Assembly: GCF_900105245.1 (NCBI RefSeq)
Contig: NZ_FNSZ01000001.1
Span: forward strand, 2,108,001-2,172,000
Reading direction: 5' to 3'
DNA length: 64,000 bases
Source of the DNA: Streptomyces sp. 1222.5
Lineage (GTDB): Bacteria > Actinomycetota > Actinomycetes > Streptomycetales > Streptomycetaceae
Below, in pieces: positions 15,561 through 24,653 of the stretch. Position 1 is the first letter of the stretch. Each line of letters starts with the position of its first letter. A program made the translations under genes and the position numbers. The notes under the pieces were generated by a model. That model did no database searches, was not told where the DNA came from, and saw nothing but the letters and a program-made list of their open reading frames with translations.

Positions 15561-16187
15561 TCATGCCTCCCGGAGCGCCTTGGCGAGGGTGCCGTCGCCC
15601 GTCACGGTCACCCGGCCGTCCCGTACCGCGTCCGGCAGCCGCGCTTCCCCCCGGGCGATGGCCTCAGCGGTGGCCGCGTCCAGGGCGAGCCGTGCGTCGG
15701 GCCCGGCCGGGGCGGCCCCGTCGCCGTACACCGGCCCCTCCTCGGCGCCCACGAACAGGTGGAAGTCACCTTCTTCCAGGTGCACTTCGACGACCCCCTC
15801 GCCCTCCAGCGCGCGCAGCAGCGGCAGGGCGAACCAGTGGGCACGTACCGCGTCCGTCGGGCGCCGCTCCCCCAGTTCGGCCTCGCCCCAGCTCCCCAGC
15901 GCCTGTAGTACCGGCAGCAACTCACGTCCTCGCGTGGTGAGTTCGTACACGTACGCCGCTCCGGGCGGGGGCAGCCTGCGGCGCGTGGTGAGGCCGTCGC
16001 GTTCCATGTCCTTCAGCCGGGAGGCGAGTACGTCCGTGCTCACGCCCGGCAGGTCCGCGTGCAGATCCGTGTAGCGGCGCGGGCCGGCGAGCAGCTCCCG
16101 GACGATCAGCAGCGTCCAGCGGTCGCCGACGAGGTCGAGGGCACGGGCTGCGGAACAGTACTGGTCGTAGCTTCGGCGAGGTGACAT
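15561..16187 (-). CDS. HxlR-family transcriptional regulator (208 aa)
   Basis: The N-terminal third is a MarR-like winged helix of the HxlR family: YDQYCSAARALDLVGDRWTL, then LLAGPRRYTDLHADLPGVST and VLASRLKDMERDGLTTRR, where the recognition helix and wing fall. The second half (about residues 110-208) is an SCP2/sterol-carrier-like extension with DGRVTVTGDG, so this is the larger HxlR type with a probable ligand pocket. The ATG at 16187 is the first sensible start. It is divergent from an aminotransferase gene, and a perfect palindrome of the kind bound by HxlR proteins lies between them. Confidence 0.9.
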   Translation of the reverse strand: MSPRRSYDQYCSAARALDLVGDRWTLLIVRELLAGPRRYTDLHADLPGVSTDVLASRLKDMERDGLTTRRRLPPPGAAYVYELTTRGRELLPVLQALGSWGEAELGERRPTDAVRAHWFALPLLRALEGEGVVEVHLEEGDFHLFVGAEEGPVYGDGAAPAGPDARLALDAATAEAIARGEARLPDAVRDGRVTVTGDGTLAKALREA

Positions 16188-16228
16188 GCGGCGCAGTCTA
16201 GACGGGTTGTTGGACTTTCCAAGCTCAC

Positions 16229-16245
16229 ACTTGGTAAAACCAAGT
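16229..16245. promoter_or_regulatory. Candidate HxlR operator
   Basis: ACTTGGTAAAACCAAGT is a perfect inverted repeat with 7-base arms and a 3-base centre, A/T-rich against a GC-rich background. It lies 42 bases upstream of the HxlR start and 30 bases upstream of the aminotransferase start, placed to control both divergent genes. Confidence 0.65.
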
Positions 16246-16274
16246 AACACCAGATACCGGAGGGGAAGCGGCGC

Positions 16275-17483
16275 ATGGAGTTCCGGCAGTCGAACAAGCT
16301 CAGCGAGGTCTGCTACGAGATCCGCGGCCCGGTGATCGAGCACGCCAACGCCCTGGAGGAGGCGGGGCACAGCGTGCTGCGCCTGAACACCGGCAACCCC
16401 GCGGCCTTCGGTTTCGAGGCGCCGGAGGAGATCCTCCAGGACATGATCCGGATGCTGCCCCGGGCCCACGGCTACACGGACTCGCGCGGTGTCCTCTCCG
16501 CCCGGCGCGCGGTCGCCCAGCGCTACCAGAACCTGGGCCTCGAAGTGGACGTGGACGACGTCTTCCTGGGCAACGGCGTCTCGGAGCTGGTCTCCATGGC
16601 CGTACAGGCGCTGGTCGAGGACGGCGACGAAATCCTCATCCCCGCACCGGACTTCCCCCTCTGGACCGCCGTCACGACCCTCGCGGGCGGCAAGGCGGTG
16701 CACTACCTGTGCGACGAACAGGCCGACTGGAACCCGGACCTGGCCGACATGGCGTCGAAGATCACGGACCGGACCAAGGCCGTGGTCATCATCAACCCGA
16801 ACAACCCCACCGGTGCCGTGTACCCGAAGGAGGTCGTCGAGGGCATCCTGGACCTCGCCCGCCGGCACGGCCTGATGGTGTTCGCCGACGAGATCTACGA
16901 CCAGATCCTGTACGACGACGCGGTCCACCACTCCGCCGCCGCGCTCGCCCCCGACCTGGTGGTCCTCACCTTCTGCGGCCTGTCGAAGACGTACCGCGTG
17001 GCCGGTTTCCGCTCCGGCTGGCTGGCCGTCACCGGGCCCAGGCAGCACGCCAAGGACTACCTGGAGGGCCTGACCATGCTGGCCTCCATGCGCCTGTGCG
17101 CCAACGCGCCCGCCCAGTACGCGATCCAGGCCGCGCTCGGCGGACGCCAGTCGATCAGCGAACTCACCGCGCCCGGCGGCCGGTTGCACGAACAGCGGAA
17201 CGTGGCCTGGGAGCGGCTCAACGAGATCCCCGGCGTGTCCTGCGTGAAGCCGAAGGGCGCCCTGTACGCCTTCCCGCGCATCGACCCCAAGGTGCACGCG
17301 ATCCACGACGACGAGAAGTTCGTCCTCGACCTGCTGCTGCGGGAGAAGATCCAGGTGGTGCAGGGCACGGGCTTCAACTGGCCCTCCCCCGACCACTTCC
17401 GCATCCTCACGCTGCCGCACGCGGACGACCTGGAGGCGGCGATCGGCCGGATCGGCCGGTTCCTCGGCGGATACCGGCAGTAG
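16275..17483 (+). CDS. Alanine-type PLP-dependent aminotransferase (402 aa)
   Basis: This fold-type I aminotransferase is of the AlaA/YfbQ type, which interconverts pyruvate/glutamate and alanine/2-oxoglutarate. The PLP lysine lies in GLSKTYRVAGFRSGW at about residues 235-249, preceded by the aspartate in FADEIYDQILYD; NPNNPTGAVY at 177-186 contacts PLP, and FRILTLP near the end supplies the substrate-carboxylate arginine. The length of 402 aa matches the family. GGAGGGGAAGCGGCGC precedes the ATG. It is transcribed away from an HxlR regulator through a shared palindrome, suggesting it is induced by a small molecule sensed by that regulator. The exact amino acid specificity is not certain. Confidence 0.9.
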   Translation: MEFRQSNKLSEVCYEIRGPVIEHANALEEAGHSVLRLNTGNPAAFGFEAPEEILQDMIRMLPRAHGYTDSRGVLSARRAVAQRYQNLGLEVDVDDVFLGNGVSELVSMAVQALVEDGDEILIPAPDFPLWTAVTTLAGGKAVHYLCDEQADWNPDLADMASKITDRTKAVVIINPNNPTGAVYPKEVVEGILDLARRHGLMVFADEIYDQILYDDAVHHSAAALAPDLVVLTFCGLSKTYRVAGFRSGWLAVTGPRQHAKDYLEGLTMLASMRLCANAPAQYAIQAALGGRQSISELTAPGGRLHEQRNVAWERLNEIPGVSCVKPKGALYAFPRIDPKVHAIHDDEKFVLDLLLREKIQVVQGTGFNWPSPDHFRILTLPHADDLEAAIGRIGRFLGGYRQ

Positions 17484-17687
17484 GGCGACCGGTACCGCGG
17501 GAGCCGTCACCTCGGTGGCACCTTTTCGCGCACGTGTGCGAAGATCGCTCCTCATGACCGGGGGAGCGCCTCCGCCCCGGGCGCCACGCGCCGCGGAGGA
17601 CAGGTCACACGGACCGCCGGTGCGCGCCTGACCAGCGCCGCACCGCCGTTCCCCCTGGTCCGGTTCCAACGACCACGGGGAGCAGCC

Positions 17688-19499
17688 TTGTTCATGTATC
17701 ACCGACGCCGCACGGCCCTCGCCGCCCTGTGCGCGGCGGCCCTCGGACTCGCGGCCCCGGCCGCCCAGGCCGCGCCGTCCTCACCGCCCCGGCCCGCGGA
17801 CGGGCAGGAGGCCGAGGACGCCGCCCGGTACTGGACCGCCGAGCGCATGGCCGACGCGGCACCGCTGGACGCCGTACGCCAGGCGCCGCCGGGGCAGACG
17901 CGGCCCGGGAGCGCGGCGGCGCACCGGCCCCAGGGAACCCTCTACAAGGGGACCCGGCTCGTCGGGACGTTCTTCGGTTCCGACGGACCGCGCGGCACCA
18001 CCTGGCACTGCACCGGCAGCGTGATCGACACGCCGGCGCGCAACATCGTGCTCACCGCGGCCCACTGCGCGATGAACATGAAGGGCGACTACATCTTCGT
18101 CCCCAAGTTCGTGAAGGGCGCCGGACCCGACCAGCAGCCCTACGGCATCTTCCCCGTCAAGCGCGTCTTCATCGACCCGCGGTACCAGCCCGACAAGGGC
18201 GGCACGACCACCAAGAAGGCCTCCTCCGACCTGGACACCGCGTTCGCCCGGGTCTCCGCCAACCAGCACGGCACCTCGCTGCAGGACGCCGTGGGCGGCG
18301 GGCTGACCTTCACCCGGGCCGGCGGGTACGACCACCGCGGCGTGACCGTCGTGGGCTACCCCTCGTACCGGCACAACGGCGCGGGGCGCGCGGTGAAGTG
18401 CACCGTGCCCACCAAGCAGCTGCGCGGCTACCGGCAGATGTCGATGACCTGCGGCGGCTACTACGGCGGGGTGTCCGGCAGCCCGTGGATCACCGACTAC
18501 AAGGACGGCGCGCGCTCCGGGCACGTGATCGGCAACCTCGGCGGCTACAACGGCGGCGGCAACGACGCGAACGCCGACTACATCAGCTACGCGCCCGCGT
18601 TCGGCGCCGACGCCGAGAAGCTCCTCGACGCCGCCGTGGCCGACCGGACCCCGCCCGCCGACCAGCCGCCGTACCAGGGCCTGGGCGAGAAGCTGGCGGG
18701 AGGCGCCACGCGCTGGCGCAAGGCCGCGCTCATGGCCTCCGGCGACTACACCGGCGACCGGCAGGGCGACCTGGTCGTGGTCTGGTCCGACGGCGCAGTC
18801 ACCCTGCATCCCGGCGACGGCGACGGCGGGTTCCGCACCGAACTGCGACTGCGGAAGGCCAACTCCACCTGGACGCACGCCCGGTCCCTCACCGGCGGGA
18901 CCTTCGCCGGCGCCGGCCACGACGGCCTGCTGGTGCGCTGGTCCGACGGCGAGGCGACCCTGTACCCGGACCTCGGCGCGTCCGGCACGGGCCGCGAGAT
19001 ACGCATGGCCGCCCCCGGCTCCGGCTGGAAGAACGCCGCGCAGCTGACGGCCGGGCAGTTCCACGGCGGGGCGGGCGCGACCGACCTGCTGGTCCGCTGG
19101 TCGGACGGCCGGGTGAGCGTCTACACCGGGATCACGGCGGGCTCGTTCGGCACCGGCAGACAGCTCGTCGCCGTGAACGGCACCTGGACCAAGGCGGCCC
19201 TGCTCACCGGGGGGAACTTCGGCCGCACCGCCGACTGGGACCTGCTCGTGCGCCGGACGGACGGCACGCTCGACACCTACGCGGGCACCTCGGCCGCGGG
19301 GCTCGGCACGAGGTCCCGGCTGCGCGGCCCGAACGGCCTGTGGAAGCACGCCCAGGTCATGACGGCCGGCGACCTCACCGGCGACCACACGGCGAACGAC
19401 CTGGTCGTCCGCTGGTCCGACGGCGAGACCACCCTGTACGCCGACACGCGCCCCAGGACGCTCGGCACCGAGCGGACGCTGGTCCACCCCGGCACCTGA
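17688..19499 (+). CDS. Secreted trypsin-like serine protease with five C-terminal repeats (603 aa)
   Basis: A signal peptide (to about residue 28) is followed by a chymotrypsin-fold protease. The triad is visible as His126 in LTAAHC, Asp181/183 in SSDLDTAFA and Ser265 in GVSGSPW. The C-terminal 270 residues hold five repeats of about 52 residues, each starting W-x-(K/H/N)-A and containing DLxVRWSDGxxTLY, the FG-GAP/tachylectin-like pattern that forms a beta-propeller. The repeats probably bind carbohydrate or the substrate surface. TTG 17688 is favoured because GGGGAG ends five bases upstream; ATG 17694 is an alternative. It is a stand-alone rightward gene. Confidence 0.9.
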   Translation: MFMYHRRRTALAALCAAALGLAAPAAQAAPSSPPRPADGQEAEDAARYWTAERMADAAPLDAVRQAPPGQTRPGSAAAHRPQGTLYKGTRLVGTFFGSDGPRGTTWHCTGSVIDTPARNIVLTAAHCAMNMKGDYIFVPKFVKGAGPDQQPYGIFPVKRVFIDPRYQPDKGGTTTKKASSDLDTAFARVSANQHGTSLQDAVGGGLTFTRAGGYDHRGVTVVGYPSYRHNGAGRAVKCTVPTKQLRGYRQMSMTCGGYYGGVSGSPWITDYKDGARSGHVIGNLGGYNGGGNDANADYISYAPAFGADAEKLLDAAVADRTPPADQPPYQGLGEKLAGGATRWRKAALMASGDYTGDRQGDLVVVWSDGAVTLHPGDGDGGFRTELRLRKANSTWTHARSLTGGTFAGAGHDGLLVRWSDGEATLYPDLGASGTGREIRMAAPGSGWKNAAQLTAGQFHGGAGATDLLVRWSDGRVSVYTGITAGSFGTGRQLVAVNGTWTKAALLTGGNFGRTADWDLLVRRTDGTLDTYAGTSAAGLGTRSRLRGPNGLWKHAQVMTAGDLTGDHTANDLVVRWSDGETTLYADTRPRTLGTERTLVHPGT

Positions 19500-19612
19500 G
19501 CGCGCGGCCGTCTGGCGCAGTCCGCCCTGCGTGCCGCGGCCGCCTTGTGGCACCGTGCTGGGAGTGCTGACAGTGCTGGGAGCGCTGGCAGGCGAGCGGG
19601 AAGGGCGCTGAC

Positions 19613-20212
19613 GTGGGTGACCTGTTTCTCGTCCGGCACGGTGAGACCGAGTGGTCGCGCTCCGGACGGCACACCGGCTGGACCGACGTACCCCTCACCG
19701 AGCACGGGCGGCAGGAGGCGCGCCGGCTGGTGCCGCTGATCCGCTCGCACCGGATCGGGGCGGCGTTCGTCAGCCCCTCGCAGCGGGCCCGGGAGACCGC
19801 CGAGCTCATCGGCATCCATGACGCGCGGGTCGACGCCGACCTGCGCGAATGGGACTACGGCGGGTACGAGGGCGTGACCACCGTGGAGATCCAGCGGACC
19901 CGGCCCGACTGGTTCCTGTTCGACGACGGGGTCGCGCCCGGCCCGCCGGACCATCCGGGCGAGAGCCCGGAGCAGGTCGGGGAACGCGCCGACCGCATGC
20001 TGAGCAAGGTCGACGCCGCCCTCGCCAACACCGAGGGGGTCGTCGTGCTGGTCGCCCACGGTCACTTCCTGCGTGTCCTCACCGCCCGCCGCCTGGGCCT
20101 CCCCCCGCGGCACGGCGCCCTGTTCCAGCTGGCGACGGGGACACTGTGCCGCCTCGGCACGGAGCACGGCCGCCCGGTGGTGGCGGGGTGGAACATCCGG
20201 CCGCCGGAGTAG
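19613..20212 (+). CDS. Histidine phosphatase superfamily protein (199 aa)
   Basis: This is a cytoplasmic phosphoglycerate-mutase-like phosphatase. LVRHGETEWS at residues 6-15 contains the phospho-accepting histidine (RHG), LREWDYGGYEG carries the conserved acidic stretch, and VLVAHGHFLRVL near residue 145 gives the second histidine. At 199 aa it is the short, monofunctional type that hydrolyses small phosphate esters; it lacks the insert of true 2,3-bisphosphoglycerate-dependent mutases. The GTG start reads GTGGGTGACCTG; no strong Shine-Dalgarno precedes it. The following two genes run in the same direction at short distances. Its substrate is unknown. Confidence 0.9.
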   Translation: MGDLFLVRHGETEWSRSGRHTGWTDVPLTEHGRQEARRLVPLIRSHRIGAAFVSPSQRARETAELIGIHDARVDADLREWDYGGYEGVTTVEIQRTRPDWFLFDDGVAPGPPDHPGESPEQVGERADRMLSKVDAALANTEGVVVLVAHGHFLRVLTARRLGLPPRHGALFQLATGTLCRLGTEHGRPVVAGWNIRPPE

Positions 20213-20299
20213 GGCGGGGCTGTCGGACCCGGGTCGTACGCTGCGAAGGGGCCGTCCACCGGGGCGGTCCGCGCGGGACGACATCGCAAGGAGCGCGCC

Positions 20300-20932
20300 G
20301 TGACACGACCGCCGACCGCCGCCCAGCGGCGGGTGATCGAGGCCGCCGACGCGGTCACCGGCCGGCTGCGCGGCACGGAGGCACAGCTCGCCGCGCTGGT
20401 GAAGCGGGGCCTCGCCTTCCGGCACTCGCGGCCGCCGCACGACCACTTCCTGACCCCGGCCGGGCACCGGATACGGGAGGCGGTGCCGGACGCGGCGCCC
20501 GAGGCGCCGCGGGAGGAGCGGCCGGCGGCGGGGGTGTTCGCGGCGCGGGTCGGCGGCGAGGAGGAGGCCCCGCCGTCCGGTCCGGCCCGGCGGCGCGAGG
20601 TGCACGGCGCCTGGCAGGGGCTGCTGGAACTGCGCCGGATGACCCATCCCGACGGTGCGACGGACCGGCCCTGCGGCTGGGAGCGCGCGCATCTGGTGCG
20701 GGCGGCCGCCCTGGCCCTGGAGGCGGCGGGCCACCACCCGGCGGGCGGGGACACGGACGGCTACCGGGTGCGGGCGACCCCGCAGCCGGAGGCGGTGGCC
20801 GTGTACGCGCCGGACGCGGAGACGCTGGCGGCCTGCGCGGCCACGCTGGAGGGGGCCGGCTGGCAGACCGGCGAGTACACCGAGCCGCGGAGCCGGGCGC
20901 GCTATCTGCTGGCCTCGCCGCGCCGGGCGTGA
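20300..20932 (+). CDS. Conserved hypothetical protein (210 aa)
   Basis: I do not recognise a named family. The first 60 residues (RRVIEAADAVTGRLRGTEAQLAALVKRGLAF... TPAGHRIREAV, in separate pieces) look like a small winged-helix unit. A Glu/Pro/Ala-rich linker follows, and then a C-terminal alpha/beta domain of about 110 residues (HGAWQGLLELRRMTHP to the end) in which several Ala-rich helices alternate with short strands. There is no signal peptide or membrane segment. GGAGCGCGCC precedes the GTG start. It lies between the histidine phosphatase and a thioesterase on the same strand. Codon use is ordinary for the genome, so it is a real gene. Confidence 0.75.
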   Translation: MTRPPTAAQRRVIEAADAVTGRLRGTEAQLAALVKRGLAFRHSRPPHDHFLTPAGHRIREAVPDAAPEAPREERPAAGVFAARVGGEEEAPPSGPARRREVHGAWQGLLELRRMTHPDGATDRPCGWERAHLVRAAALALEAAGHHPAGGDTDGYRVRATPQPEAVAVYAPDAETLAACAATLEGAGWQTGEYTEPRSRARYLLASPRRA

Positions 20933-20985
20933 CCCCCGTGCCATGATCGGTGCACCGGAGATCCTGACGTGAGAAGGGCAAGCAG

Positions 20986-21408
20986 GTGTCCGAACCGTTT
21001 TCCGTCCGTGTGACCGTCCGCGGGTACGAGACCGACGTACAGGGGCACCTCAACCAGGCGGTGTACCTCAACTACGCGGAGCACGCCCGCTGGTCGCTGC
21101 TCCAGGCGGCCGGGATCAGCCAGGCCCGGCTGGTCGGCCGGGGCGTGGGCCCGGTGGCGCTGGAGACGACGATCCGTTACCGGCGCGAGCTGCTCGCGGG
21201 CGACGAGGTCGACGTGTCCTGCGCGTTCGAGTGGGGCGGCGGCAAGACCTTCCGCATCCGTCAGGAGATCCGCAAGGCCGACGGCACTCTCGCGGCGGAG
21301 CTCACCGCGGTGGGCGGCATGCTGAACCTGGCGGAACGCAAGCTGCTCCCCGATCCGCGGGAGATCTTCCAGGAACTGGCCACCGACCTGGGCCTGTTCG
21401 GGCTGTAG
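20986..21408 (+). CDS. Acyl-CoA thioesterase, 4HBT/YbgC type (140 aa)
   Basis: This is a hotdog-fold thioesterase. The N-terminal VRGYETDVQGHLNQAVYLNYAEHAR at residues 9-33, in two blocks, is the 4HBT signature with the catalytic-position aspartate (Asp15) and the HLNQAVYLNYAE helix. RELLAGDEVDVSC forms the central strand. At 140 aa it is a single hotdog domain that would act as a dimer or tetramer, cleaving acyl-CoA or acyl-ACP. GTG 20986 follows AAGGGCAAGCAG. It is 53 bases downstream of the hypothetical gene and probably forms a unit with it. The acyl chain is unknown. Confidence 0.9.
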   Translation: MSEPFSVRVTVRGYETDVQGHLNQAVYLNYAEHARWSLLQAAGISQARLVGRGVGPVALETTIRYRRELLAGDEVDVSCAFEWGGGKTFRIRQEIRKADGTLAAELTAVGGMLNLAERKLLPDPREIFQELATDLGLFGL

Positions 21409-21464
21409 CGGTCGCGCGGGTCGGCCCGGCCCCCCTTCGAGACCGGACGCGACCCTGAGCGTGG

Positions 21465-22319
21465 TCAACTACCGCCGAAAGCCGCCCGGTTGTCCTCGGC
21501 CCACTCCCGGTAGGACCGGGCCCTCCTGCCCAGTACCTCCGGCACGTCCGGTGTGACCAGCGCGTTGCCGCCGCGGCGGACATGGGCCGTTCCGGTCAGG
21601 ACGCCCTCGGCCTGCGTCTCGTCGAAGCCCCAGACGGTGCGGAGGAATTCACGGGTTCCCTCCGGGGACAGGTCGCGGGTCCGGACCGGGCGGCCGAGGA
21701 CCGAGGCGAGGACGACGGCCTGCTCCGGGACGCTGATCGCCTCGGGACCGGTCAGGGTGTACGTGCGTCCGGCGTGCCCGTCGTCGAGCAGGGCCCGCAC
21801 GGCCACCGCGGCCACGTCCCTCGGGTCGATCACCCCGGACGCCCCGTCCCCGGTCATGTTGGGCACCGGCTCGCCGTCCCGGAGCGCCGGTGCCCAGCTC
21901 AGCGTGTTGGAGGCGAACGACGAGGGCCGCAGGACCGTCCACTCGGCCCCGCTCTCCCGCACGGCCCGCTCACCGTCCGCGTGCCACAGACCGAACGGGC
22001 CGGCCTCGGGATCCCCGGTGCCGATGGCGGAGAGCTTCACCAGCCGGCGTACCCCCGCCTTCGCCGCCGCGGCCACGAGCACCTTGTCGGCTTGCGCGGA
22101 GGGGCCCGGGACACCGACGAGGAACACGGCCGTCACCCCCTCCATCGGGCCGTCGAGGGAGCCCGGGTCGCCGTAGTCCCCGCGCACCACCTCCACGCCC
22201 CGTGGCGCCTTCGCCCTCGCCGGGTGGCGCGTCAGGGCGCGGACCTTGTCGCCGCGCTCCGCGAGCTGTCGTACGACTTCACTTCCGATGGTGCCCGTGG
22301 CACCCGTCACCAGGATCAT
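21465..22319 (-). CDS. NmrA-type SDR / NAD(P)-binding protein (284 aa)
   Basis: This is an atypical short-chain dehydrogenase of the NmrA/YtfG type. MILVTGATGTIGSEVVRQL is the dinucleotide-binding motif at residues 1-19, followed by RALTRHPARA, which reads as an NADP-type phosphate site. The catalytic YxxxK of classical SDRs is absent, as is usual for NmrA proteins that act as NADP sensors or quinone reductases. I start at ATG 22319, as upstream residues do not belong to the fold. It is divergent from an AraC-type regulator with 95 bases between starts, so that regulator probably controls it. Confidence 0.88.
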   Translation of the reverse strand: MILVTGATGTIGSEVVRQLAERGDKVRALTRHPARAKAPRGVEVVRGDYGDPGSLDGPMEGVTAVFLVGVPGPSAQADKVLVAAAAKAGVRRLVKLSAIGTGDPEAGPFGLWHADGERAVRESGAEWTVLRPSSFASNTLSWAPALRDGEPVPNMTGDGASGVIDPRDVAAVAVRALLDDGHAGRTYTLTGPEAISVPEQAVVLASVLGRPVRTRDLSPEGTREFLRTVWGFDETQAEGVLTGTAHVRRGGNALVTPDVPEVLGRRARSYREWAEDNRAAFGGS

Positions 22320-22414
22320 GGGGTCCACGGTGGCCCGGACGGGGTCCGCCGCTCTTGGAAAAACCGGCACGCTTCGCCCGTCCCGGGAGCGTGCCGCGCG
22401 CCTAGGCTGGTGAG

Positions 22415-23212
22415 GTGCCGAACACGACCGCCGAACTGGCCTTGAACACAACGGAGATGTTGCACCCCTGGATCACCGGGGTGCGGAACGTGTCCCTCGC
22501 CGATCCCGGCGGGGCCGCCTTCGTCCATCTGCCCGACGCGGTCACCAAGGTGGTGCTGCGGGTGTCGGCGGGCGGGCACCACGACGTGATGGCCGTCGGA
22601 CCGCGGGTACGTGCCTCGTACCACGAGGGCAAGGCCCATCTGTCCTGTCTGGAGCTGCGGCTCGCGCCCGGAACCGCCCTGCCTCTGCTGGGCGTCCCGG
22701 CCGCCGAACTGGTCGGCCGGGCCGTGCCGTTGGACCGACTGCCCGGCGGGACGGCGCGGCGGCTCGCGAGGGAGCTGCGCCGCCTGGAGCCCGAGGAGGT
22801 GGTGCCGTATCTGGCCGAGGCGCTCCCCGAGACGCTGCCGGCGGCCGCGGACCACGGCCGTACGGCCCTGGTGCGGGCCGGGGCCGACGCGCTGTCGGTC
22901 CGGGCGGACCGGGCCCCCGCCCAGGTCCGTGACGTCGCTCGTGAACTGGCGGTGAGTGAGCGCCAGTTGCGCAACCTGTTCACGGAGGGGGTGGGGGTCT
23001 CCCCCAAGCACTACGCGCGCATCGACCGGGTGCGCACGGTCGTCACCCGGGCCGCGACGGCTTCCTGGTCCGAACTCGCGGTCGCCACCGGGTACTACGA
23101 CCAGTCGCACATGACGTCCGACTTCCGGTCCCTGATGGGTGTACCGCCCCGCTCGTACGTCACCGGCCGGCTGCCCTCGACGACCCCCTGCCGGGCGGCG
23201 GCGGGCGGCTGA
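22415..23212 (+). CDS. AraC-family transcriptional regulator (265 aa)
   Basis: The C-terminal domain from about residue 160 is an AraC double helix-turn-helix: VRDVARELAVSERQLRNLFTEGVGVSPKHYARIDRVR, then WSELAVATGYYDQSHMTSDF and FRSLMGVPPRSY. The N-terminal 150 residues form a beta-rich sensor of the type often labelled DUF6597 (HPWITGVRNVSL, GGHHDVMAVGPR). The gene starts at GTG 22415 and is transcribed away from the NmrA-type reductase, suggesting it responds to a small molecule and controls that gene. There is no membrane segment. Target and ligand are inferred only from the divergent layout. Confidence 0.9.
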   Translation: MPNTTAELALNTTEMLHPWITGVRNVSLADPGGAAFVHLPDAVTKVVLRVSAGGHHDVMAVGPRVRASYHEGKAHLSCLELRLAPGTALPLLGVPAAELVGRAVPLDRLPGGTARRLARELRRLEPEEVVPYLAEALPETLPAAADHGRTALVRAGADALSVRADRAPAQVRDVARELAVSERQLRNLFTEGVGVSPKHYARIDRVRTVVTRAATASWSELAVATGYYDQSHMTSDFRSLMGVPPRSYVTGRLPSTTPCRAAAGG

Positions 23213-23285
23213 AGCCTGGTCGTCCAGGGCTCCGGTCGTGACGGCGGGCGGGCCGCCGTGTTCTTCTCCGTGGCCCGCCGCGCTG

Positions 23286-24653
23286 TCAGTGCACGGCCGC
23301 GATCTCCTCGCCCGCCTCCATCGGGTGGGTGACGTCGTGGGCCTCTCGGTCCTTGCCGAGATGGTTGAAGAGCAGGTTGAGCACCACGGCCGTGATACAG
23401 CCGGTGGAGATGCCCGAGTCCAGGACGATCTTCGCGGTCTCGGGGAACGCGTGGTAGAACTCGGGCGCGGTGATCGGGATGATCCCCACGGCGAGGGAGA
23501 CGGCGACGATCAGGACGTTGTTGTCCCGTTCGAGGCCGGCCCGCATCAGGGTCTGGATGCCGCTCGCGGCGACCGACCCGAACAGGACGATGCCGGCGCC
23601 GCCGAGGACCGGGCGGGGCACGACGGCGATGAGCGAGGCGGCCATCGGACACAGGCCCATCAGGACGAGGAAGCCGCCACCGGTCGCGACGACGTACCGG
23701 CTGCGGATCCGGGTCATCGCCACCAGGCCGATGTTCTGGGCGAAGGCGCTGCACATGAAGCCGTTGAACAGCGGGCTGAGCGCCGAGCCGAGGGTGTCGG
23801 CGCGCAGGCCGGCCGCGATGGTCCGCTCGTCGGCGGGTCGTTCGACGATCTCGCCGAGGGCCAGCATGTCGGCGGTCGACTCGGTCATGGAGACCACCAT
23901 CACCACGCACAGCGAGAGGATGGCGGCGAGCTGGAACTGCGGGGCGCCGAAGTGGAACGGCGTCGGGAAGCCCACCACGTCGGCGTGGGCCACGGGGCTG
24001 AAGTCCGTGACACCGAACGGGATCGCGACGAGGGTGCCGACGATCAGACCCAGCAGCACGGCGATCTGCTTGACGAACCCGCGGGTGAAGCGGCGCAGCA
24101 GCAGGACGATGAGCAGGGTGATGCCGGCGAGGGCGAGGAAGGTGGTCGAGCCGTAGTCGTCGGCCTTCGGATCGGGGCCCTGGGCCCAGCCGAAGGCGAC
24201 CGGCAGCAGGGACACACCGATCAGGGTGATGACCGAGCCGGTGACGACCGGCGGGAAGAAACGTATCGCTTTGCTGAAGAAGGGCGCGGCGACGAAACCG
24301 AGGAGGCCGGCGACGATGACCGCGCCGAAGATGATCGGCAGGGCGTCGGACTTGTCCTCGGTGGAGGCGACGACGGCGGTCATGGGGGCGACACCGGCGA
24401 AGGTGACGCCGTTGACGAAGGGCAGCCGGGCGCCGATCTTCCAGATGCCCAGCGTCTGCAGGAAGGTGGCGAGGCCCGCGGTGAACAGGCAGGCGCCGGT
24501 GAGGAACGTCAGATCGGTCGCGCTCAGGCCCACGGCCGCGCCGACGATCAGGGGTGGTGCGACTACTCCGGCGTACATGGCGGCCACGTGCTGCAGGCCG
24601 CTGGTCGCCATTTTCAGGGCGGGGAGTTTCTCGTCAACAGGATGGGCGGCCAC
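23286..24653 (-). CDS. NCS2 uracil/xanthine permease (455 aa)
   Basis: This nucleobase:cation symporter-2 family permease takes up purines such as xanthine or urate across the inner membrane. It has about 14 hydrophobic segments. Family landmarks include FVNGVTFAGVAPM, MTESTADMLALGEIVER with the conserved glutamate of helix 8, and GFMCSAFAQNIGLVAMT with the QN motif of helix 10. I choose GTG 24653 because AGGAGCAGCC precedes it; the frame continues upstream without a ribosome site. It is separated by two strong stem-loops from the deaminase gene upstream. A second NCS2 gene lies at 26.4-27.8 kb, so this organism carries at least two of them here. Confidence 0.92.
   Translation of the reverse strand: MAAHPVDEKLPALKMATSGLQHVAAMYAGVVAPPLIVGAAVGLSATDLTFLTGACLFTAGLATFLQTLGIWKIGARLPFVNGVTFAGVAPMTAVVASTEDKSDALPIIFGAVIVAGLLGFVAAPFFSKAIRFFPPVVTGSVITLIGVSLLPVAFGWAQGPDPKADDYGSTTFLALAGITLLIVLLLRRFTRGFVKQIAVLLGLIVGTLVAIPFGVTDFSPVAHADVVGFPTPFHFGAPQFQLAAILSLCVVMVVSMTESTADMLALGEIVERPADERTIAAGLRADTLGSALSPLFNGFMCSAFAQNIGLVAMTRIRSRYVVATGGGFLVLMGLCPMAASLIAVVPRPVLGGAGIVLFGSVAASGIQTLMRAGLERDNNVLIVAVSLAVGIIPITAPEFYHAFPETAKIVLDSGISTGCITAVVLNLLFNHLGKDREAHDVTHPMEAGEEIAAVH

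Noticed and set aside
15561..17702. 713-codon open frame on the minus strand running through the HxlR gene and opposite the aminotransferase
   Set aside because: Only the last 208 residues (HxlR) have family sequence; the rest mirrors the aminotransferase gene.
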